Part shown: one piece after another, positions 12,979 to 23,645 of the stretch
How the letters are laid out: every line of letters starts with the position of its first letter
Position numbering within the stretch: position 1 is the stretch's first letter
DNA from: Liolophura sinensis
Lineage: Eukaryota > Mollusca > Polyplacophora > Chitonida > Chitonidae
Reading direction: 5' to 3'
Length of the DNA: 64,000 nt
Assembly: GCF_032854445.1 (NCBI RefSeq)
Contig: NC_088295.1
Location: 52,187,249-52,251,248 of the forward strand
The notes under the pieces: model-generated
Databases searched by the model: none
Told to the model about the DNA's origin: nothing
The model's input: only the letters and a program-made list of their open reading frames with translations
Program-made: the position numbers and the translations under genes

Positions 12979-13299
12979 CCTGGGATTTATATATATCCGG
13001 GTAGATATATAATATTTCCATACAGCCAGCTGCAAATTATTTAAAGTGAATCGTACTGGTAATACTGGTCCATCTACATTGTCTCAAGTGAACACTGAAT
13101 GTATTATTGACATGTGCAGTGTCAGCCACGAAATCTAACTCGTTAGACTCATGGTGGATAGACGTTAAATAGTCGTCTAGCAGACAGCTCCCATAGTCTT
13201 TATTAGATCGCTGAAAGACGCTAGCCTGCGGGGAGTTCCCTGTAGTTAACCAGGTTAGGTACATGTAGCGCCATCTTGCCTAGGTTGCTAGCGCAAGCT

Positions 13300-13720
13300 A
13301 GCCTGTATGGCTGCTGCAAGTAGCTTCGACAGTTAGAGCCAACAGTTAAAATTGGAGCGCTCTAGCTGGCATGAGGGGAGCTTATGATTGCAAGTGGTAA
13401 AAGTGGGGAGATTGTGATGGCAGTGACAACAGGGGAGCTTGTGCCAGCCACTGTCAGTTCACACTATCCAACTGTTAATATTGGAGAGCTCTCGCTAGCA
13501 TGAGCTTGTGATTGCAAGTGGCAAAGTGGGGAGCTTGCACAAGCTAACTGGAAATCTTGTGCTAGCTAGTGGGAAGCAGGAAGTGTGAACTCGCCTGTTG
13601 TCACTGCTAGCTACCTCAAGCTGTCCACTTTTGAATGCTATTATGAGATATCCTGGGTAACAAAAGGCAACATGGGTAACTAGTGCGAGCTAACACTAGC
13701 TAGCTGGGGTAGTTTGTGGC
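13300..13720. repeat. Inverted and direct repeat block rich in GCTAGC and AGCT
   Basis: GCAGTGACAACAGG near 13420 is mirrored by CCTGTTGTCACTGC near 13593, and AGTTCACACT is mirrored by AGTGTGAACT. A direct repeat with GATTGCAAGTGG and AGTGGGGAG occurs twice. Looks like the remains of a foldback or MITE-like element. Confidence 0.65.
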
Positions 13721-15209
13721 ATGCTTAAATTTTCATACATAACCAAGATACAATTTTCTCTTTGACGAACCTTAAAATTTTCAGAGGTTTCATGAAAATT
13801 GGATTTATTAATTTCTTACAACTTCGAAGATCACACTTAGTTGAGTAATCAAAAAGATGGCTCAAATATTTCCATATTTGCAAGTGTTATGAGCTTGAAA
13901 TACATCCTCTATATGATAGATCAGAGGTAACCTGCCTGTTTATTAGGCTTACATGGTGTGCTCCCAGGGACTATGTTATAGTCACAGGCAGCTCACCATG
14001 GCGGTAAACAGTCCCGGTCGTTAAGCCAATGGGAGTAGAGGGGAAAAAAAAGCAGTGACAACATGGGATATAGCCGAGAGCTGGATGAGAGGCAGCCAAT
14101 GGATACACGGTGGAAAACCTGATAACTTTCTGTTTTGGTGTGGTTGGTACTCAGGCTTTTAGATTACATTAATTTGGGCAAACACGTAATACATGTATGC
14201 AGGGAAACAGATATATACGTATGTATGTACCTGAAGGTTCAAGAAAAAGCCTACGTAAAACTTGATGCTGACATTTTTATCTGGTGGCTGGCCTGAGTGA
14301 ACTTTTACATGCCACAGACATAGCATGTCCTCTGGTGAACGAAATAAAACAAAAACAAAAAAAATGGCTGTATGCTTCTATTCACAGCAAGATCTGGGTG
14401 TTGTTGTTGTTGCTAAGAAGGTGTTTATTAATCTGTCAGGCGGGCCTGGTTTACATGTTACACTTCTCTGTCATTGACCACTGACATACTCCTTTTGCTG
14501 GGTGACCGCCTGATGTCATTGACCGAGCACATGAGAAACTTGGCATCCAGAAGCACATGGCTTGTATCAGGAGTGATCACATGACAGTTTCAGTGAATTA
14601 AGAGACCAAGGGCGTTTACAATTATGCATAATCGTAACTTCCCCATTGTTTTGTGGACTCGTACCTTTCTTACCTTTTCCTTAGGTACCTTAGAGTACCT
14701 TAGAGTACTTTTTCTTTTAATGAGATTAAAAAGAGCGGATGTATTTTTCTGAATGTCATCAAGTTTAGCCAGCATACTGACAAAGACCTTCGTACAGGTT
14801 TTCAAACCATATTTAGAACAGTGTCACTTTAGTGTATCAAACTAATCAATTGTCTCTTTATGTATCTGTGGTTATTTTGGGTGCATTAATTTTTGGCACA
14901 CCGTTAGTCATTGTAGTCAAGCTGTGATCTAAAGGTCTGGGTACTGTAAATGTTGATACATATTCGTTTACTCTTCTTGTACAGTATCTACCCAAGTCAG
15001 AGTTCAAAATAGCATAATTTAGCTGTAACTGATCAAGATTGGTATTTATGCATAATGCTGATTCAACCTACATGACATTGGGTGTAGCACCATTATACAT
15101 CTTGTATATTATTAATAAAATGAGGAACAGTAATAGTCACATGAAGAAAGAAAGGATTTTATTTTAACGTATATACATGTAGATAGTGCAATAGCTGCAT
15201 GTAGGTCCG

Positions 15210-15478
15210 GGGCCTCCGTGGCTCATTTAGTTAACGCGCTAGCGCAGCGGAATGACCCAGAAGCCTCTCACCAATGCGGTCACTGTAGGTTCAAGTCCAG
15301 CTTATGCTGGCTTCCTCTCCGGCCGTAAGTGGGAAGGTCTGCCAGTAACCTGCGGATGGTCGTGGGTTTCCCCCGGGCTCTGCCTGGTTTCCTCCCACCA
15401 TAATGCTGGCTGCCGTCGTATAAGTGAAATATTCTTGAGTACGGCATAAAACACCAATCAGATAAATAAATAAATAAA
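15210..15478 (+). mobile_element. SINE family A copy
   Basis: Full-length, from GGGCCTCCGTGGCTC to GATAAATAAATAAATAAA, with B box GGTTCAAGTCC. Only a short AGGTCC match flanks it. Confidence 0.92.
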
Positions 15479-15521
15479 CCTGGAGGTCCCCTGATATGTT
15501 TGAATGTGCCTCTTTCCTCAG

Positions 15522-15574
15522 TTCAGGAACAAGAAGACAGTTCACAAGTTACTGCACATTTATTGTGTTTGCTC
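15522..15574 (+). pseudogene. Decayed tandem copy of the acceptor and first half of the next SHANK exon
   Basis: TTTCCTCAG followed by codons for FRNKKTVHKLLHI parallels the real exon at 15590 (FKYKRRVYKLLQI), same frame relative to the AG, at a spacing of 68 bp. No donor follows. Splicing at 15521 would add 68 bp and shift the frame, so this copy is probably non-functional or leads to decay. Confidence 0.7.
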
Positions 15575-15589
15575 TGTTTGTTTTCTCAG

Positions 15590-15661
15590 TTTAAGTATAA
15601 GAGAAGAGTGTACAAGTTACTGCAGATTAATCAGAGAAAAATCAAGCAGTTACACACAAAG
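15590..15661 (+). CDS. Shank: SHANK exon: FKYKRRVY segment of FERM-like region
   Basis: Phase 0 exon of 24 codons with acceptor TTTTCTCAG and donor GTAAGT. It reads FKYKRRVYKLLQINQRKIKQ then LHTK, equal to the basic FxYKRRVY segment linking the SPN domain to the ankyrin repeats, including the conserved LHTK before the next exon. A partial, decayed copy of its acceptor and first half lies 68 bp upstream (from 15522). A SINE ends about 110 bp upstream of the exon. Confidence 0.95.
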
Positions 15662-16578
15662 GTAAGTTGATATTTTATTTCCAATACAAAAGTTACATGG
15701 ACAATTTGAAAATAAAAAAAGGTCTGGATATTATGTTAATTTTTGTTGAAAAAAACCGCCAATTCGTAAAATGTAGTTTGAATGTAGTGCTTTTGTTGAG
15801 CTGTGCGATGTGGATGTAGTCTGTTGGGACCTGTGTGTGGATGTGTTCATATCTCTGCTCAGGAGGTGTGAAGCCTCTCATCTCTTGACACATGAAACAG
15901 TATAAGATTTATATGAATTATCAAAATCTTTGAACACTGTGCAGTTCCTGAGAAGGTCATGTAAAAGCCCCCCATCCAAATCATCTGATCCCCTAACAGG
16001 ACCAGAAACCAGTATGCCCTCTTTTCTTTCCCATCTGAAGGCTTATAAAGACTCCTACGTGAAGGTTACTTGATAATGTGGCAAATTTGAACATAACTTT
16101 AACCTTACTCTTTTTTTTTTTTTTTTTTTTTGTTTAACATATATTTTGGTGGCATTTATTGCTGAACGAATTTTACTGATAATGATTCACTGGGACTTTA
16201 TTGACAATAAGCAATTAATGAAGCATTCATTGAACATCATTGACACGTATCTGTTTGTCACATGTGGGAAATTATGCCAGTAACTTACCCCTCGTCCCAT
16301 TATAAAACTGATCAAGTTAAACAACAATAAGTTTAAAAAAAATATAAATTACTGTGGTCCAGTTATAAAGGGAAGGGCATTTCACCAACAGATTGGAAGG
16401 GTGATGCAAAAATCATGTTTGAGCTGTGGGAATGAAAATCACTCCTCCACCCACCAAGCAGGCAGTTAATTAAGCAGTGAACAGTTGTCACTCTGAAATC
16501 AGTATACAGGTATGAAACAGTTGCAGTTACGAAATGTTAATATCTCTGTCACCATTGTTGACATGTGTTTGTTTACAG
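15662..16578 (+). other. SHANK intron
   Basis: Contains a run of 21 T at 16111-16131 and otherwise unremarkable AT-rich sequence. No mobile element was recognised. Confidence 0.75.
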
Positions 16579-16687
16579 GCTAACTTAAAGCAGTTCTTGG
16601 ATTATGTTAGAGGGGCAAATGTGGACAAAATTACCAAATACACTAACAAAGGGCTGGACCCAAACTACCATGACCCTGACTCTGGAG
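16579..16687 (+). CDS. Shank: SHANK exon: entry into ankyrin repeats
   Basis: Starts in phase 0 after GTTTACAG and ends in phase 1 before GTAAGA. It encodes ANLKQFLDYVRGANVDKITK followed by a GLDPNYHDPDSG stretch. The KGLDPNxHDPDSGE segment is nearly invariant in SHANK proteins and marks the first ankyrin loop. The preceding helix (NLKxFxDYV) caps the repeat stack against the SPN domain, which in SHANK3 folds back on the ankyrin repeats. Confidence 0.96.
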
Positions 16688-18295
16688 GTAAGATTCACAA
16701 TGCTTTCATTTCCATGTCTTCCCACACTAGTTTACCCTAATTTTTCAGTCGTCATGGCATTTTATATGCCTAATAACTTCATTGTGATCATGAGAGTTCG
16801 GTCTTGATTCTTGGAAAGGTGTTTTGAGGCATGTTTCAGAGGTACTTGAAGGATGATATCTGACTGGAGAAATGCAGGTACAAGCTTTGATTTGCCTCTA
16901 AAATGCAAGTTTTATGCAAATTCAGTGGGCCACATGTAGCTTAGTGCGTCTCAAAAAACGTTACCCAGTTTAGACAGAATGAGATTCTTGGAATGGTTTC
17001 AGAATAAGTAAACATTTATTTAAATGAACTGTTGTAGTATGGGGATAGGCAGGTTGGAATTGCACCTGTGTATTCTTGATTGACAGTTTTTTATCCATGA
17101 TTTCTTTAGGAGTTTGAAATGAAAGTTTTGGGAATTTGACTTACTGGTATTTCTATCAATGGCGTACATGTACATGTGTCAGTACTGGTGTGGCATTGTG
17201 CAGACAGAGTAGAATCAGTAAGGGAATGTGTACATAGCAGAGCAACATTACAGACTTTCCCTGTCTGATTATTAAATTTAACCGTCTTCCTGCACCTGCA
17301 TGTATAATAGCATTTGCATTTATATATACCTACAATATATATGTGGGTGTCCTCTGGCCACTTTACTAAAAATAGTTCTTTTTTATCTATTTCATCCACT
17401 TAATATCGTTTTGTAGTGGGATTTTATCATTAAACATCCATACATATACACATTACCAGTGTTATAGGGTATAAGATACATTCCTCTTATTTTCTTCATT
17501 AAAGAATGAGAAAAATCTTACTGGGAATCAATTTGGGTCAGAGCATACTATTCCTGTACTTGCTGAATCTGACCTGAGTTTTAATACTATCTAGCACCTC
17601 AATGAACCATCATTTTTTGTGGGACAAGAGAAACTTTATTGAATAGTGCATTAGGACTTCCTGTGAAGATCACTACACCAACTGAAGCATGAATGAAAGC
17701 TTTATTAAGAGAGGGTAACAGAATCAAATTTTCGTTTCTCATATTGATTGGCAATAGTGAGAGTTGAAAATTTGCACATTTCATATAGGTAGTAAATGTA
17801 TATCAAAAAGAACATTGCTTACAGGTAGTAAATGTATATCAAAAAGAACATTGTGTACAGGTAGTAAATGTATATCAAAAAGAACATTGTATACAGGTAG
17901 TAAATGTATATCGAAAAGAACATTGCATACAGGTAGTAAATGTATATCAAAAAGAACATTGTATACAGGTAGTATATCAAAATACATTTACTCTGCCTTT
18001 TTTTTCCCACCATAATGATGGTCACACTCGTATGAGTGAAGCAAAAACGAAAATCAAACAAGTAAATAATTTAAATAATCTTTCAATAAGATGTTGTTTA
18101 AGTGTTCCCCTTTGAGAATTTTTTTGGCGTAACCTGACACTATAAGAAAAAAATAGTCAGCCTACATTGTTCTGTTATGAGATTTTCATATCTGTGAGAT
18201 TATTTTGTATCTTAGAAGTGCTGAGTTTGGCACGTGGAAAGCTGTTTAACCTGTTTGGATTCTGTTTGACCGTTTTATATCGTTTTCCCCCTCAG
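16688..18295 (+). other. SHANK intron
   Basis: Holds the 36 bp minisatellite at 17786; nothing else recognised. The acceptor is the pyrimidine-rich CGTTTTCCCCCTCAG. Confidence 0.75.
17786..17988. repeat. 36-bp minisatellite
   Basis: About five and a half copies of a unit with GGTAGTAAATGTATATC and AAAAAGAACATTG. The unit is a multiple of three and free of stops in several frames, which creates artificial open frames on both strands. Confidence 0.95.
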
Positions 18296-18453
18296 AAACC
18301 CCCTTGACCGTAGCAGCAACCTTGGAGAAGGACAAGGTGAAGGATGTAGTGGTCAGTCTGGTCAGTGGAGGAGCCCACCTGGACTACAGGAACCGTCTTG
18401 GCCTCACCTCTCTGCACAAAGCAGCCATCCGCGGGAACATAGAGGCTTTAAAG
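18296..18453 (+). CDS. Shank: SHANK exon: ankyrin repeats 1-2
   Basis: Enters with two bases (completing Glu of SGETPL) and ends in phase 0. It encodes ETPLTVAATLEKDKVKDVVV, then SLVSGGAHLDYRNRLGLTSL and HKAAIRGNIEALK. The TPL and GLTSLHKAA motifs are ankyrin helix-1 signatures. The join to the next exon (EALK to TLLDLGAAP) is fixed by family similarity, so the donor must be the weak GTTCTA at 18454. If that intron were retained the frame would stay open only to the stop near 18541. Confidence 0.95.
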
Positions 18454-19089
18454 GTTCTAACAGTTATCTCCCCTTTGGCTATTTCCCATTTACTTGTGCA
18501 GAGGAACAGGGATGCCTACTTTCATGTATACTTGTACCTGTAAACAGACTAATGACCATTGAAATAAATAACTGAGAGCAATTATGACATTGTGCTTTAT
18601 TAGCCTGCATTTAGAGCACCATAAAAAAGAGGGGGACGTTTCCTCGTTCATTCACTGTGTGAATATTAATTACTGTGAAGTACCAAATTCAGGACTTCAG
18701 TACTTTTATGTATTGAGCTGAAGTTTTACATTCATGTGTCTCCTACCAGTGAGCTCTGTGATAGCCAGCTACCAAATCCAAGTTTTATGTTTGAGATATA
18801 CAGTATCAGAAATATACAAGTTTTGTGTATGTGGATGGTTGTTAAATCTCATGAATTTGCTCCAAAATTTATATCATGGAAATTTCATGGCCCTTTGGAT
18901 ATTCTGCTTTTTTTTTTTTTTTTTGGGACGAAATATTATAAAAAGAGAAATATTTTAGCATGTTCATTTACATTCATTTGCAGTGTACCTGTGTTCACAT
19001 TGTAATACATGGAGAGTGTCAAGACCAAACCCAAAGCTGAACAAAAATACATGTATATAATATAGAACCAATGTGTTTTCTGTATTCAG
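18454..19089 (+). other. SHANK intron with weak donor
   Basis: Begins GTTCTA, a poor match to the donor consensus, although the join is fixed by protein similarity. Contains a T run near 18909-18924. No element recognised. Confidence 0.75.
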
Positions 19090-19257
19090 ACCCTGCTGGA
19101 CCTCGGGGCTGCGCCTAATTACAAGGATGGACGAGGGTTAACTCCCTTGTATTATAGTGTAGCTAACGATACTGATGCCATGTGCTCCGAACTCCTTCTA
19201 CATGACCGGGCTGCCATAGGGACCCCAGATGAGCAGGGCTGGTTTGAAATACACCAT
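19090..19257 (+). CDS. Shank: SHANK exon: ankyrin repeats 3-4
   Basis: Phase 0 exon of 56 codons, acceptor TGTATTCAG, donor GTAAGT. It reads TLLDLGAAPNYKDGRGLTPL, then YYSVANDTDAMCSELLLHDR, then AAIGTPDEQGWFEIHH. The YKDxRGLTPLY and ELLLHD...DExGWxEIH motifs are typical of SHANK ankyrin repeats 3 and 4. Confidence 0.96.
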
Positions 19258-20033
19258 GTAAGTGAAGGGTATTATTTGCTAGGCTAGAAAGCCTTCTTTA
19301 TATATGGACGAGGATTTTCAGCTGATTTTAAGGGAATTGAAGATTTTCAAAGTGTCTAATCTTTTTGCCAAAATGGCCAAAGCTAATCGATTTGCTAAAG
19401 GAGGCCTGCTTGTAGAAGAAATTTCAGGTGATTTTGATGGAAAATATTCTCTTCCCAGTTTATATATCAGACTTCGTTGCTACTTACTGCACAATTAAAA
19501 AGCATCCGGGCTGAATGTGCAATACACATATGTGCTCTTGTGAAAAGATGGTTTGTTGTTTATCCATCAATCTTAAGTTTAGAAACCCAGTTTGTCTAAG
19601 CTAAATGGTGTAGGGTTGTGCCACAGACTTTCATTAAATATGTGGCCCTAACACTTACCGATGCTACTTATTTTGATTAGTGTTTTATGCCGTACTCAAG
19701 AATATTTCACTCATGCCACGGCGGCCAGCATTATGGTGGGAGGAAACCGGGCAGAGCCCGGGGGAAACCCACAACCATCTGTAGGTTGCTGCCTGGCCCT
19801 GATGCTGCTCAGCACAAGAGAATAGAATTCTGTATGTTTATTGTTTGGCCTGGTGTCAGTATTGTGTGATTTTACAACTCTGAAAGGCAGGAAGTTGTCA
19901 GATTTATGAAATTATTATTAAGAGTATTTTTCTTATGAATCATTAAAATGGATCTTGGAATCGCTACGTTAAATAATAAAAGCCTAGGCTGTATGAGATG
20001 ACACAGCTTTCTCTCTTTCTCCTGTTTGATTAG
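19258..20033 (+). other. SHANK intron with SINE fragment
   Basis: Contains the reverse SINE A fragment at 19672; the rest is AT-rich and unremarkable. Confidence 0.75.
19672..19797 (-). mobile_element. SINE family A fragment, reverse
   Basis: TATGCCGTACTCAAGAATAT and GGCGGCCAGCATTATGG with GCAGAGCCCGGGGGAAACCC match the reversed 3' half of family A; the head is missing. Confidence 0.88.
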
Positions 20034-20150
20034 GCCTGTCGTCATGGTCGCGTTCAGCATCTGGAGCTTCTGGTGTTCTATGGGGCAGAAATGGATGTGC
20101 AGAATGCTAGTGGCAATACCCCTCTGCATGTGTGTGCAGTCAATAACCAG
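20034..20150 (+). CDS. Shank: SHANK exon: ankyrin repeat 5
   Basis: Phase 0 exon of 39 codons, acceptor GATTAG, donor GTATAT. It encodes ACRHGRVQHLELLVFYGAEM and then DVQNASGNTPLHVCAVNNQ. The ACRxGxVQHLExLxFYGA and NASGNTxLHxCA motifs closely match vertebrate SHANKs. The exon ends exactly before ESCARVLLFRGA of the next exon. Confidence 0.96.
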
Positions 20151-21298
20151 GTATATATATCAGCTCTGCCTGCATCAGGATAACCAGTTGTGCACCATTA
20201 GCAGAGTTTTTACTATCCTTCTGCCAATCAGCTTCATCTGTGATCCATAACTGTCCATACTCCTTACAGGGCATGCATGGCTCTGTATATTCGTGTAACA
20301 TCACTGCCACCACTAGCAAAGTTTGTACAGAAATCTTGAACAGGGCTGAGGTCACTGGGGTCAGGGTAATGAGGCAGGAAGTGATGTCAGAAAAGACAAA
20401 ATCTCTGTCTCAGCTTTTGTTCTATTAATAGGAACTTTTTTTCTATTAATACTTGATGCACATACATTCTATTTATCTAAAGTATGCTCAGCATGATTCT
20501 AACAATTGGCTGACCTAGTTTTATTGATGAATGCAAGGGTCGTGCAAGGACACCACTGGTGAGGCTAAGCCTAAATGTGCGTCACACAGGCTGCAAAGGT
20601 CAAGCTTATCTACTGGTGGCAGTGGGGTAAAGTGAGTGTAGAGTGCACCACCTGTACTGTAAGGAGGAGGATAATTGGGTTTAAATACAATTTAGGAAAT
20701 TCAAGGCCCTTGAATAGTCTTGAATATTGAATATAATATTTTGTCTTTTCTTGAAAAGTCTTGAATTTAATGAGAATCCAGGAAAACATACCGAGTTCAA
20801 AGTGGAACCCAGATCGTTTGAGCTACTTGTCAGCATAAAGCGAGATCCTTAATTTTGCAATTGTCTTAAAATGGGTATAGAGGAGGTAGATATCCTGGGT
20901 GAATGGAGTTGGTTAAATGTATTAGTACTACAGCTGATACATACATCCGCCATTATACATGTCCAGGGGGAATCCTCAGATGGCACCACTATGGCTGCAT
21001 GGGAGTCCTAGCATGACCAGTAACCAATAAGTCAGGGGGATCAGGAAGCCACTATATAACATATTTGTAATAGACGTGCTGCAAATCATATGGCTTCCAA
21101 GGCCAGAGCAACATGTGTTCTATTCCTGAGTATTCTTGTTGTTGTTCAGTTTTGTAGTGTGTGTATTATTCAACTTTGGCCTATGAAGTCCTGCACCACC
21201 TGATAAAATGGTTTCATGCTCAAGGCGAAATGATATCAACACTGACACAGGGTTTCAGTTCAAATGTATTGTTACCCCTTACCATACAACACATGAAG

Positions 21299-21570
21299 GG
21301 GCCTCCGTGGCTCAGTTGGTTAGCGCGCTAGCACAGCGTAATGACCTAGAAGCCTCTAACCAGTGCGGTCGCTGTGAGTTCAAGTCCAGCTCATGCTGGC
21401 TTCCTTCTCCATCCCTAAGTGGGAAGGTCTGTCAGCAGCCTGCGGATGGTTGTGGGTTCCCCCGGGCTCTGCCCGGTTTTCTCTCACCATAGTGCTGACT
21501 GCCGTCGTATAAGTGAAATATTCTTGAGTACGGCGTAAAACACCAATCAAATAAATAAATAAATAAATAT
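21299..21570 (+). mobile_element. SINE family A copy, near consensus
   Basis: Full-length with head GGCCTCCGTGGCTCAGTTGG, B box GTTCAAGTCC, CCCCCGGGCTCTGCCCGG and tail GAGTACGGCGTAAAACACC plus TAAA repeats. Flanked by the perfect 9 bp duplication AACACATGA (21288 and 21571). Confidence 0.96.
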
Positions 21571-21942
21571 AACACATGACTGATGAATGCCGCAAGCTAG
21601 TATGCGTGGTGTTCATAACAAAGGCTTGTGGCAGGCACACAGCAGGAAAATAGGGCTCTGAAAACCTTAAAATTCTGATTTGAATGAAATAAAGTTGAAA
21701 GCAATGTTTAACTGCAAGCAGACAAGAAATTATTATTCTTGAAACTTAGCCTTAATGTGAACCAGGGCAATAAATAATGTGCACATTTTGTGATAAAATG
21801 TAAACACATTGTATTTAAATATTTTTTGCATGTTTTCAGTGATTCATAAAGTTATTTTAATTGTATTATGTCTTATGTTCACACACATTCATGTTTACCT
21901 GTGGATGTTACATTTTGGATCCTTTTTATTCCTTTTTATAGG

Positions 21943-22196
21943 GGGTTAGCGCGCTAGGGCAGTGTAATGACCTAGAAAGCTCTCACCAGTGCGGTCGCTG
22001 TGAGTTCAAGTCCAGCTCATGCTGACTTCCTCTCAGGCTGTATGTGCAGGAAGGTCCTTGCAGCAACCTGCGGGATGGTCGTGGGTTTCCCCCGGACTGT
22101 GCCCAGTTTCCTCCCACCATAATGCTGGCCGCCGTCGTATAAGTGAAATGTTCTTGAGTACGGCGTAAAACACCAATCAGATGAATCAAATAAATA
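21943..22196 (+). mobile_element. SINE family A copy, 5' truncated
   Basis: Begins inside the tRNA-like head at GGTTAGCGCGCTAGGG and runs to GAATCAAATAAAT. Flanked by an imperfect duplication ATTCCTTTTTAT / ATTCCTTTTAT. Ends 64 bp before the exon at 22261. Confidence 0.93.
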
Positions 22197-22260
22197 TTCC
22201 TTTTATGATTGGAATGTGTTATACCAGATGAAAGTACATGTATTTATGGTTTATTTGTAG

Positions 22261-22405
22261 GAATCTTGTGCCAGAGTGTTGCTGTTCAGAGGAGCCTCAA
22301 AAGACAAACTGAACTATGCTAACCAAGTACCATATCAAGTTGCCATTATAGCAGGAAATTTCGACCTTGCAGAAATTATCAAAAACCACAAACAGGAAGA
22401 TATAG
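22261..22405 (+). CDS. Shank: SHANK exon: ankyrin repeat 6 and cap
   Basis: Begins in phase 0 after TTATTTGTAG and ends in phase 1 before GTACAG. It encodes ESCARVLLFRGASKDKLNYA, then NQVPYQVAIIAGNFDLAEII and KNHKQEDI. The AxQVAIIAGNFxLAExIKxHK motif is the SHANK ankyrin C-cap. A truncated SINE ends 64 bp upstream of the exon. Confidence 0.96.
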
Positions 22406-22636
22406 GTACAGTGAATTTTCTGCTTTGGTTTTATGCCTTGTGGGTCAATACACAGTACTATACAGAAAGATTTCCTTATCTCAACAGTGTATCTCAGCTG
22501 AAAGTTTGTCACCTTCATTTACCCTTTGATTTGTGGAGTACTTTCCCGTTCGATTTACATTTGAATATGTGATAAAGGGAAGTTAAACCCCTGTTGAACC
22601 GTTGGTTATAAAGCTGGGATAACATTTGTGTTCAAG

Positions 22637-22871
22637 TGCCATTTCGGGAAGTTCCGTCATACAGTGATCGCAGGAAGAGTAGCACAGTGACGCCTAGTAT
22701 GCGAGCAGTGATGAGATGTCGCAGTGACCCCCGGCTGAATATTCTCACTTGGGATCGTGGGCCACCAGAGCCAAGCACGCCAGATGACAGTCAAATCAAA
22801 TATCTCCTGGAAGGGATATAACTCAGACTCCCCACGCATGAGCATTTCCTCCAGCAGTAGCTCCGGCCCAA
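22637..22871 (+). CDS. Shank: SHANK exon: post-ankyrin linker, with an internal frame break
   Basis: Entered in phase 1 (giving VPFREVPSYSDRRKSSTV), the VPFRExPSY motif that follows the ankyrin repeats in SHANKs, then a Ser/Arg-rich stretch with RCRSDPRLNILTWDR. The frame meets TAA at 22819-22821. Shifted by one base at the GGG run 22813-22815, the reading continues as EGYNSDSPRMSISS to a strong donor GTAAGT at 22872, ending in phase 1 and matching the next exon. The Tyr-Asn-Ser-Asp-Ser-Pro and poly-Ser character look like genuine linker. The break may be a homopolymer error in the assembly, a real allele, or the end of a short ankyrin-only isoform. Confidence 0.85.
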
Positions 22872-23394
22872 GTAAGTGTCCTGTGTACTGTGTGTTAGGA
22901 GTGGGTGGTTAGCAGTTTGAAAAGCACCATGGTTTGTTAAGATTGTTTAAGGGTAAACTGGAATTGTTTGTGTTTGCAACTGCTACTTCTACCACACTGG
23001 ACTCTGAAATACATGTAAGATTGTATTACGTTCGTGTCTTACCTATGTATATGTTTAAGAGTAAACTGCACGAATGATGTCTCTAATTTGTTCAAAATCT
23101 CATGGTTTTGCCTCCCTTTGATTTTACTACATAATATGATTATGACATGTATCTGGCTGCCGGCGTCACACAAATGTTACTGTTACATTTTATTATATGT
23201 GATAGAAGATGACAAATACCTTGCGTAAAGCTCATAGAGTTGGCTACTTTTATCCACCCACCCGATCCCCCTCTCTCATGCCCTCATGGGGCAAAAATTA
23301 ATGTTCATAGTGACCCTATAGCACTGATCAAATAAAAATTATACTTAAATAATTGAATATTAAGGCAGTCTTTGTTATACTGTGGGATATACAG

Positions 23395-23645
23395 TCGGTG
23401 CCTTGTGGATGAAGGAGGACCCTAGAGGCCATAGGCTCTACCGGGATCAGTCTGTCTTCCTCACTGCAGCTAGAGCAGCCCGCCCAATCACGCAGCACGA
23501 ATCTGGCCTTATTACCACGGAGATGTCATCAAAAGTTATTGTTTACAATTATAAGCATGAGTTACTGAATGGCAGAAATCTGTACAGGACATTGTTGTAT
23601 GCAGGAAAAGATACAAAATGTTTTAAAAAAGAAATGAATAAATAA
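23395..23645 (+). CDS. Possible alternative last exon of SHANK (weak)
   Basis: A block richer in G and C than the surrounding intron has an acceptor-like ATATACAG and stays open for about 83 codons in the phase left by the exon ending at 22871. It reads IGALWMKEDPRGHRLYRDQS at first, then a lower-complexity Lys-rich tail to TAA at 23643. An AATAAA overlaps the stop. A short ankyrin-only SHANK isoform ending here would be possible. I do not recognise the peptide, the pyrimidine tract is poor, and a chance open frame or old transposon fragment is as likely. Confidence 0.25.

Larger units (their letters stand above)
8715..15589 (+). other. SHANK intron rich in repeats
   Basis: A 6.9 kb intron. 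It holds a SINE A fragment (9428), a TG/TA-rich microsatellite (10981), a SINE B (11885), an 85 bp minisatellite (12612), an inverted-repeat block (13300), a full SINE A (15210) and the decayed half-exon copy (15522). No independent gene seen. Confidence 0.8.
20151..22260 (+). other. SHANK intron with two SINEs
   Basis: Contains SINE A copies at 21299 and 21943. The 20151-21290 part shows no recognised element. Confidence 0.75.

Noticed and set aside
21299-21400. Functional tRNA gene in the SINE head
   Set aside because: A and B boxes are present but no cloverleaf; the sequence continues into a SINE body found many times in the window.
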